Positions 58,336 through 64,000 of a stretch of DNA of 64,000 nucleotides are shown here, piece by piece (the first letter of the stretch is position 1; each line of letters opens with the position of its first letter). Source of the stretch: Micromonospora sp. WMMD961 (GTDB taxonomy: Bacteria > Actinomycetota > Actinomycetes > Mycobacteriales > Micromonosporaceae); NCBI RefSeq assembly GCF_029626145.1, contig NZ_JARUBJ010000002.1, forward strand, positions 1,394,501 through 1,458,500, given 5' to 3'. Under the pieces are notes generated by a model. The model was not told the origin of the DNA, made no database searches, and saw only the letters and a program-made list of their open reading frames with translations. The translations under genes were made by a program, and so were the position numbers.

Positions 58336-59559
58336 GTGACCGTGACCTCTGTGGCCTGCGCCCCCTGGCGGATCGCCTGGGCCGAGCGCGAGAACGAGCG
58401 CCGGCAGCGCGCGTACCGCGACGCCACCGACGCCTGGCGACGCCGCGACGACCACCTGGCCCGGCTCCGCGTCGAAGCCGCCAGCTTCCTCGGGTGTACG
58501 CAGCCCCGCGTCGGCCTTCCGGTGGACCTCGCCGACGACGAACTCGTCTTCCGCGTCCTCCCCGTCGCCACGCTGGTCGAGGCCGAGGCGCGGCACGTCC
58601 CCGGCCTACCCACCCCGGGCGGCTCCTGTTCCTTAGCCGAGACGTCAGGCGAGGCGCTGCCGGCGGGTCTGCGGGCCGTCGACACCGGTATGGCCGTCGT
58701 GACCAGTCATCGGGTCGCCTTCGGTGGGCGTGAGCACCGGCGCGAGTGGCGGTACGAGGACCTGGTCGGCCCCGCTCACCACCCCGACGTCCCGTTCACC
58801 CTGCTGCCCGACCACTGTCGACTCTCCGGACTGCTCGTCCCCGCCAACGCCGTGGTGAACTTCCGCTTCTATCTCGCGCTCGCTGTCGCTCCGGATCGCG
58901 CTGCCGTCCTGGCGCAGGTCGACGCCCTGCTGGCCGCGCACCGGGCGGCCCGGCCCGCGCCTGTCATGCTGGCGGAACCCGACGACGCGCCCCTGACCGC
59001 GGTACGCCCCGACCGGCGGGCGCTCGGCGCTGCCGCCATCGCTGCGGTGCTGATCGCGACGGTCGGCCCCGGCGCCCGCGGCCCGAGCCCGCACCTCTTG
59101 GGATCCGAGCCTGTGCCGCAGGCGCAAACCATCGCCCTGGACGTGCCGAGGGCCGGAGCGCCCCTCGTGTCGATCGGTGCCGTCGGGCCGGTGGCCCCCC
59201 GGTCGCGGGTCGGTTCGGCCGACAGCGCCGTCTGGAGCCCGCCGCACACCCCGACTGCCCGGCAGTCGTCAGCGGCAGCCGTCTCCAGAGTGGTGTCACC
59301 TGCCGTTACGGTGTCGGTAGCGCCAGCAGTCACCCCGTCGGTAGCCCCTGCTCCGTCGCCTACCTCGGTGCCGACCCCTGAGCCGGTCCCCACCACGGAA
59401 CCGGCCACCCCAGCCGTCCCGACGCCGCCCGTCGCGTCAGCCTCCCCGACTCCGACGCCCACTGCGACGCCTTCGCCGATTGCGCTGCTGGCCGTCTGCC
59501 TGGATCCTCTGCAACTGCCGCTGCTGGACCCGCTGCTCTGCCCACCTCCGACGCCCTGA
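58336..59559 (+). CDS. Single-pass membrane protein with Pro/Thr-rich tail, paralogue 2
   Basis: A 407-residue relative of the 56522-57667 protein. Shared blocks: the basic helical start (YRDATDAWRRRDDHLARLR), GLPVDLADDELVFRVLPVATLVE, DTGMAVVTSHRVAFGGREHRREWRYEDL and SGLLVPANAVVNFRFYLALAV. One membrane helix follows (~232-250; ALGAAAIAAVLIATVGPG). The external region is a long low-complexity Pro/Thr/Ser/Val tail ending in a short hydrophobic segment with two Cys residues (AVCLDPLQLPLLDPLLCPP). GTG 58336 is used; GTG 58342 is possible. Function unknown. Confidence 0.75.
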   Translation: MTVTSVACAPWRIAWAERENERRQRAYRDATDAWRRRDDHLARLRVEAASFLGCTQPRVGLPVDLADDELVFRVLPVATLVEAEARHVPGLPTPGGSCSLAETSGEALPAGLRAVDTGMAVVTSHRVAFGGREHRREWRYEDLVGPAHHPDVPFTLLPDHCRLSGLLVPANAVVNFRFYLALAVAPDRAAVLAQVDALLAAHRAARPAPVMLAEPDDAPLTAVRPDRRALGAAAIAAVLIATVGPGARGPSPHLLGSEPVPQAQTIALDVPRAGAPLVSIGAVGPVAPRSRVGSADSAVWSPPHTPTARQSSAAAVSRVVSPAVTVSVAPAVTPSVAPAPSPTSVPTPEPVPTTEPATPAVPTPPVASASPTPTPTATPSPIALLAVCLDPLQLPLLDPLLCPPPTP

Positions 59560-59582
59560 TCCGTGTTCGTGGGTGCGTCAGC

Positions 59583-60020
59583 TCAGCCCGTGGCGCTGAA
59601 GTCGGGGACGGTCAGGGTGCCGTCGTCCGCGAGGGTGAAGCCGGGATTCCACGCGATCTCCCAGACGTGCCCGTCCGGGTCTGCGAAGTAGCCCGCGTAG
59701 CCGCCGTAGAAGGTCTCCCGGGCCGGCTTGGTCACCGTGGCACCAGCCTTGGTCGCCGTGGTGATCACCTCGTCCACCTCCTCGCGGGATCGGACGTTCT
59801 GGGCGAGGGCCATCCCGCCGGAGCCATCGGTGCTCGGATCGGCTATGCCAGCGTCGCCGGCGAGTTTGTCGCGGCCCCAGAGGACGACGGCCAGGCCGCC
59901 GGCCTGGAAGAAGACCGTCTCCTCGACCTCCTGGCCACGCCAGCCAAGGTGCTCGTAGAACGCCTTGGCGCGCGCCAGGTCGCTGACGCCGAGGGTGATC
60001 AGGCTGATCCGCTGCTCCAT
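59583..60020 (-). CDS. VOC (glyoxalase/bleomycin-resistance fold) protein
   Basis: A 145-residue vicinal-oxygen-chelate protein: beta-alpha-beta-beta-beta modules with ISLITLGVSDLARAKAFYEHLGW, FFQAGGLAVVLWGRDKL, and GGYAGYFADPDGHVWEIAWNPG, where DPDGHVWE carries the usual C-terminal Glu metal ligand. The first metal ligand is less clear. Members include glyoxalases, dioxygenases and drug-binding proteins; no specific role is evident. ATG is six bases after a TAGGTT box, with a G-run between, so it may be leaderless. Confidence 0.9.
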   Translation of the reverse strand: MEQRISLITLGVSDLARAKAFYEHLGWRGQEVEETVFFQAGGLAVVLWGRDKLAGDAGIADPSTDGSGGMALAQNVRSREEVDEVITTATKAGATVTKPARETFYGGYAGYFADPDGHVWEIAWNPGFTLADDGTLTVPDFSATG

Positions 60021-60026
60021 GCCCCC

Positions 60027-60032
60027 AACCTA
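60027..60032 (-). promoter_or_regulatory. -10 box for the VOC gene
   Basis: Read leftward, TAGGTT ends six bases before the ATG at 60020, another leaderless-type arrangement. Confidence 0.45.
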
Positions 60033-60241
60033 GTGCGTGATCAGTCACCGGGTGTGCTACCCGGACGGCCGCCCGGTCATCGGCGGCGAGGCTGAAAAGC
60101 GCGCGCCCGACACTCGCGTGCGTCCGAAAAGGATTAGGGCGCGACGGTACGCTGCACATCGGTAGCACAGGGTGGTGATCGGAGCGTCCGTGGGCGCCTC
60201 GGCCACCAGACGTCGGTTGTGCCGGACACACGGGGGGAACC

Positions 60242-62383
60242 ATGTTCGAGCGGCTGGGCAGATTCGTCGTGGGCAGAGCGTGGTGGGTGATCGCCGGGTG
60301 GGTGGTCGCGGCAGCCGCCATCATCCTCACCACACCGTCCCTGAGCGACATCACCTCCGCCGACCAGGAGAGCTTCCTGCCGCGGTCGTACGAGTCGGTG
60401 CAGGCCACCGAGCTGGGGCAGAAGGCGTTCCCGCAGCAGGCCACCGCGACGGCGACCATCGTGGTCAAGCGCGCCGACGGGCAGAAACTCACGTCGGCGG
60501 ACGAGGCGAAGGTGGGCCAGCTCGCCCAGTCGCTCAAGGCCAAGAACATCCCGCGCACGTCCGGCTACCTGACCGGCCCGCCCGCGGTCGCGCCGGACAA
60601 GTCGGTGCAGATCATCAACGTCGGGCTCGACGCCCCCACCCCCGACGACCCGGCACTGCTCGACGCCGTGCGCGACCTGCGCGCGGACATCGGCCCGGAG
60701 CTGGCGAACAGTGGGCTGACCGCGGGCGTGGCCGGTGACGTGGCGAGCTTCGTCGACAACGAGGACACCTTCAACAACGCCTTCGCCGTGGTCGGCGTCG
60801 CGACGATCATCCTGATCATCGGACTGATCCTCGTCATCTTCCGCAGCCCCATCGCGGCGCTGCTGCCCGTGGTGGTCGTCGGCGTCGTCCTGAGCATCAC
60901 GACGGGTCTCGTCGCCGCCGCGGGCAAGGCATTCGACCTCAGTGTCAGCCAGGATCTGCAGACGATCCTGCTGATCGTGCTGTTCGGCATCGGCACCGAC
61001 TACATCCTGTTCCTGCTCTTCCGCTACCGGGAGCGGCTGCGCGCCGGCGACGACAAGCGCACCGCGATGATCGTCACCGTCCAGCGGGTCGGCGAGGTCA
61101 TCACCTCGGCCGCCGGAGCGGTCATCGTCGCGTTCCTCGTGCTGCTCCTCGCCTCGCTGGGCTTCTTCGGCTCCCTCGGTCCGGCGCTCGCGATCGCGGT
61201 CGGCGTCATGCTGGTCACCTCGCTCACCCTCATCCCGGCGGTCGTCTCCCTGCTCGGCCGGTACGTCTTCTGGCCCTCGAAGGCGTGGCAGCGTGCGCCC
61301 AAGGCCACCATCTGGCACCGGCTCGGCAACACCGTCGGGCGCCGGCCGGCGCTTGTCGCGGCGGCCTCCGGCGTCCTCCTGGTCGCGCTCGCCGCAGGCG
61401 TGCTCGGCTACAAGGCCGACTACGACTTCAGCGCCGGCTTCCCGCAGGACACCGAGTCGGCGAAGGCCGCACAGGACCTACAGCGCGGGTTCGCCGCCGG
61501 CGCGCTCGCTCCTACCGAGGTCTACCTGACCACCGGCAACGGGTCGCCGCTGAACGAGCAGCAGGTCAACGACTTCGCGGCGGCCGTGGCGAAAGCCCCG
61601 GGTGTGGGCCAGGCGCAGCCCCCGGAGCGCAGCACCGACCCGAGTGTGGCCCGGGTCAACCTGCTGCTCAACGAGAACCCGGTCTCCAACGAGGCGATCA
61701 CCCTCGTCCGCGACGACCTGCGCGGTGCCGTGCACGCGGCGGCCCCGCCGGGCACCCGGGCGCTGGTCGGCGGGACCACCGCGATCTTCGCGGACATCAA
61801 CTCGGCCAACAACCGGGACCTGTCGGTGATCCTGCCGGTCGCGGCCGGCCTGATCGCGCTCATCCTCGCGCTGCTGCTGCGTAGTCTGGTCGCGCCGATC
61901 TACCTCGTGATAGCGGTGCTGCTCAACTTCGCCGCCACGCTGGGCGCCACTGTCTACCTTTTCCAAGGGCTGCAGGGTGAGCCCGGTGTCACCTTCCAGC
62001 TGCCGATCATCCTCTACCTCTTCGTGGTGGCTATCGGGACTGACTACAACATCCTCATGATCGCCCGACTACGCGAGGAGGCGCGGGAGGGCAACGAGCC
62101 GCACCAGGCCGCCGCCATCGGGGTCGAACACGCCGGCCCGACGGTCGCGGCAGCAGGCTTGATCCTGGCCGGGACGTTCGCGGTGCTGCTGCTTGCTCCG
62201 ATCTCGTTCCTGCAGCAGATGGGCTTCGCGGTGGCGATCGGCATCGTGCTGTCGGCGTTCGTCATGTCGATGTTCTTCGTGCCGGCGCTGACCGCCCTGA
62301 TCGGGCACAAGGCGTGGTGGCCGGGCCACGGCGACGAGCGACCGACCGGCGGGCCGCACGTCCCGCCGCAGCCGGAGGGGTAG
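60242..62383 (+). CDS. MMPL-family RND transporter
   Basis: A 713-residue membrane protein of the MmpL type, with twelve predicted membrane segments in two halves. TM1 is WWVIAGWVVAAAAIILTTPS, followed by a large external domain (~35-175), TM2-6 (VGVATIILIIGLILVIF, FGIGTDYILFLLFRYRERL), a second external domain and TM8-12 (AIGTDYNILMIARLREEAREG). The two GTDY motifs are the proton-relay Asp-Tyr pairs. It likely exports lipids or siderophore-like compounds. The ATG has GGGGGAA upstream. No accessory protein or regulator adjoins it. Confidence 0.93.
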   Translation: MFERLGRFVVGRAWWVIAGWVVAAAAIILTTPSLSDITSADQESFLPRSYESVQATELGQKAFPQQATATATIVVKRADGQKLTSADEAKVGQLAQSLKAKNIPRTSGYLTGPPAVAPDKSVQIINVGLDAPTPDDPALLDAVRDLRADIGPELANSGLTAGVAGDVASFVDNEDTFNNAFAVVGVATIILIIGLILVIFRSPIAALLPVVVVGVVLSITTGLVAAAGKAFDLSVSQDLQTILLIVLFGIGTDYILFLLFRYRERLRAGDDKRTAMIVTVQRVGEVITSAAGAVIVAFLVLLLASLGFFGSLGPALAIAVGVMLVTSLTLIPAVVSLLGRYVFWPSKAWQRAPKATIWHRLGNTVGRRPALVAAASGVLLVALAAGVLGYKADYDFSAGFPQDTESAKAAQDLQRGFAAGALAPTEVYLTTGNGSPLNEQQVNDFAAAVAKAPGVGQAQPPERSTDPSVARVNLLLNENPVSNEAITLVRDDLRGAVHAAAPPGTRALVGGTTAIFADINSANNRDLSVILPVAAGLIALILALLLRSLVAPIYLVIAVLLNFAATLGATVYLFQGLQGEPGVTFQLPIILYLFVVAIGTDYNILMIARLREEAREGNEPHQAAAIGVEHAGPTVAAAGLILAGTFAVLLLAPISFLQQMGFAVAIGIVLSAFVMSMFFVPALTALIGHKAWWPGHGDERPTGGPHVPPQPEG

Positions 62384-62409
62384 CCGGGCGAGCGGACGTT
62401 CGGCCGATA

Positions 62410-64000
62410 TCAGGCGGCGATGGCCCGAGCCGCGACGTACATGTCGGCGGGCAGCGCGTGGCGCAGCTTCCAGAGGATGCGCATGGGTCGGTCGCCGGTG
62501 TGCTCCTGGTACGTCATCGGCCCGGCGTACAGGTACGGCGGCGCGCCCAGGTCACGGTCGGGGATACGGGTCTCCCGGACGAAGAGGTGCACTGCCGACC
62601 CGCCCGACGTGTAGCGCTGTCCGGTCGCTGACGCCGACGAGGTGGTGCTCTGCGACTCCCACTGGAAGAGGGTGTCGGTGACGGCCCGGTCGGCGTACAT
62701 GGTGGTGGGGGAGTAGTGCGCCGCGGACTTGACCAGGGTGACGAAGAACAGGTCGGCCTGGGCGTCGGGCAGCCACTTCACCCCCTCGCGCAGCGACCCC
62801 GGGTTGGTCATCCCGAAGGCGGCACATGCCTCGTTGCGGCTGTACCGGGCGTGCACCCGCAACGGCACCGCCCCCGGCGTGAGGGTGGGCGTGACCCGGT
62901 GGATGCGGTCCCGCAACACCTCGGCGACCTGCCGCAACTCGGCACAACGCGCCGGTTCCTTCCACAGCCGTGCCAGCTGTTCGTCCCGCATGGCGAGGGG
63001 TGCGTTCGGTCCCCAGAGGCTGAAGTGCAGCATGTCGAGCAGTCGGCCGCTGCCCGCGTACACCTGCTGACCTGGCGCGGGCGGTCCGGCCGCGACCCGG
63101 GTCAGCAGCTCCAGCCGGTCCACGTCGTCGGTGTGCAGCATGCGACCGATGGCCCGGCCCAACTCCCGGTCGTCCGGGCCGGGCGCGGACGTCTCGATGC
63201 CGGCGAGCCGGCGCAGACCGGTCCAGCCGCCGATGCTGGCCGAGCGGTACACGTCCTCGATCTCCAGGCCGGTCTCACAAAGGAACGTGGCCAGGCTGAC
63301 GTCGCCGAGTTGCCGCAGCTCGGACACCAGACCGGCCTTCGAGGTGGGCAGCGCGCTCTTCAGGTTGGCGAGCACGACCTCCTTCGCCACCCGGTCCAGT
63401 TCGACGTGGCAGCCGCTCGGGAGGCTCGGGAAGTCGTCCCGGACCGCCTCGGTGATCGCCCGCCGGCTCACCCCGGTCAGCGCACGCCACCGCAGGTCGA
63501 AGCGGAAGTTGGCGTTCTGCCCACCGATGAAGTCGAGCACCGTGAGACAGGGCTTGTCGTCGTCCAGGCGCAGGCCACGGCCGAGCTGTTGCAGGAAGAT
63601 CGTGGCGCTCTCGGTGGGCCGCAGCATCAGGATCGTGTCGACCATCGGCAGGTCGACGCCCTCGTTGAACAGGTCAACTGTGAAGAGCACCCGCAGCTTG
63701 CCGGCCTTGAAGTCCCGCAACAGCCCTTTTTGTGTCGAGCGCTCCACTCCCGACGTCACCGCCGCCGATGGCACGCCGTGGTCGTTGAACCACCTGGCCA
63801 TGAACTCGGCGTGCCCGATGCTCACGCAGAACCCGAGCGCCCGCATCCGTCCGACGTCCACCTTGTCGCTGACCGCGCGAAGCACCGACCTCGCGCGGGC
63901 GTGGTTGCCGGTGTAGACGACGTCCAGCTCCGCCGGGTCGTAGCCCTGGCCGCGCTTCCAGGCGAGGTGCGACAGGTCCACGTCGTCGTGCAGCCCGAAG
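62410..64000 (-). CDS. DEAD/DEAH-box helicase with DUF3427, C-terminal part (5' end beyond window)
   Basis: About 530 C-terminal residues of a superfamily-2 helicase. The helicase C lobe shows motif Ib/IV-like LGFCVSIGHAEFMARWFNDHG, motif V LFTVDLFNEGVDLPMVDTILML and motif VI QQLGRGLRL. A domain resembling DUF3427 follows (YSRNEACAAFGM, EGVKWL, LFFVTLVKS, YADRAVTDTLFQWESQS, VHLFVRE, YAGPMTYQEHTGDRPMRILWKL). Full-length relatives are about 1000 residues and often carry an N-terminal phospholipase-D nuclease; some are linked to phage defence. The frame is open to the window edge, so the start and nuclease cannot be seen. It converges with the MMPL gene. Confidence 0.88.
   Translation of the reverse strand, partial: FGLHDDVDLSHLAWKRGQGYDPAELDVVYTGNHARARSVLRAVSDKVDVGRMRALGFCVSIGHAEFMARWFNDHGVPSAAVTSGVERSTQKGLLRDFKAGKLRVLFTVDLFNEGVDLPMVDTILMLRPTESATIFLQQLGRGLRLDDDKPCLTVLDFIGGQNANFRFDLRWRALTGVSRRAITEAVRDDFPSLPSGCHVELDRVAKEVVLANLKSALPTSKAGLVSELRQLGDVSLATFLCETGLEIEDVYRSASIGGWTGLRRLAGIETSAPGPDDRELGRAIGRMLHTDDVDRLELLTRVAAGPPAPGQQVYAGSGRLLDMLHFSLWGPNAPLAMRDEQLARLWKEPARCAELRQVAEVLRDRIHRVTPTLTPGAVPLRVHARYSRNEACAAFGMTNPGSLREGVKWLPDAQADLFFVTLVKSAAHYSPTTMYADRAVTDTLFQWESQSTTSSASATGQRYTSGGSAVHLFVRETRIPDRDLGAPPYLYAGPMTYQEHTGDRPMRILWKLRHALPADMYVAARAIAA

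Overview
The window is high-GC actinobacterial chromosome, most likely from Micromonospora or a close relative in the Micromonosporaceae. The clues are G/C-rich third positions, frequent GTG starts, many promoters in which a TANNNT -10 box sits only 6-8 nt from the start codon (leaderless transcripts), a two-piece actinobacterial gene order (secA / Rv3235-like; prfB-ftsE-ftsX-smpB-ssrA), a tmRNA tag AKNTRADFALAA, a 10-methyl fatty-acid gene pair, and intergenic palindromes built on AAGGAAGGGCCCCTTGTTA. Species assignment is inference; no rRNA gene is present.

Layout. 0-13.4 kb is mostly core genome: the C-terminal end of secA, an Rv3235-family gene, a BldC/excisionase-like DNA-binding protein, a membrane protein with a five-copy DRVDA tail, pruA, a PadR regulator, then prfB, ftsE, ftsX, smpB and tmRNA, followed by small envelope proteins. 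13.4-18.4 kb holds a benzoylformate-decarboxylase-like enzyme, a YqgE protein, tRNA-Ala(GGC), a YciI-like protein and an OmpR/histidine-kinase pair.

18.5-28.1 kb is the most distinctive region and looks like a compact, apparently uncharacterised natural-product locus. A leftward operon with overlapping genes encodes a MIO-type (tyrosine-type) ammonia-lyase or aminomutase, a flavin monooxygenase-like protein, an FMN 2-hydroxyacid oxidase, an unusual P450 and a cation/proton antiporter. A rightward operon encodes a close paralogue of the flavoprotein and a stand-alone acyl/aryl-CoA ligase. Both operons start from a 63-bp divergent region occupied by a 34-bp palindrome overlapping the two predicted -35 regions, so one dimeric regulator could control both. 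No PKS, NRPS or carrier protein is in the window, so the product is probably a small aromatic (tyrosine-derived) compound.

28.1-46.6 kb carries the zinc-free-type ribosomal protein bL36, two aldo/keto reductases, a hemerythrin, a NarL-type two-component system, a MoxR ATPase/VWA pair, a GlxA-type AraC regulator, an MFS transporter, a ricin-lectin membrane protein, a YbaK deacylase, the tmsA/tmsB 10-methyl fatty-acid pair and an ArsR/AHSA1 operon with a perfect 14-bp palindrome in its promoter. 46.9-64 kb carries a secreted trypsin-fold protein that has lost two residues of its catalytic triad, a GGDEF/EAL protein, a TipA-like regulator, a beta-lactamase-fold protein, a FGGY sugar kinase, two paralogous proline-rich membrane proteins flanking a small gene, a VOC protein, an MMPL transporter and the C-terminal part of a DUF3427-type helicase running off the right edge.

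All functions come from reading motifs by eye; no database search was possible. Starts were chosen from RBS, leaderless -10 boxes, overlaps and expected protein length.
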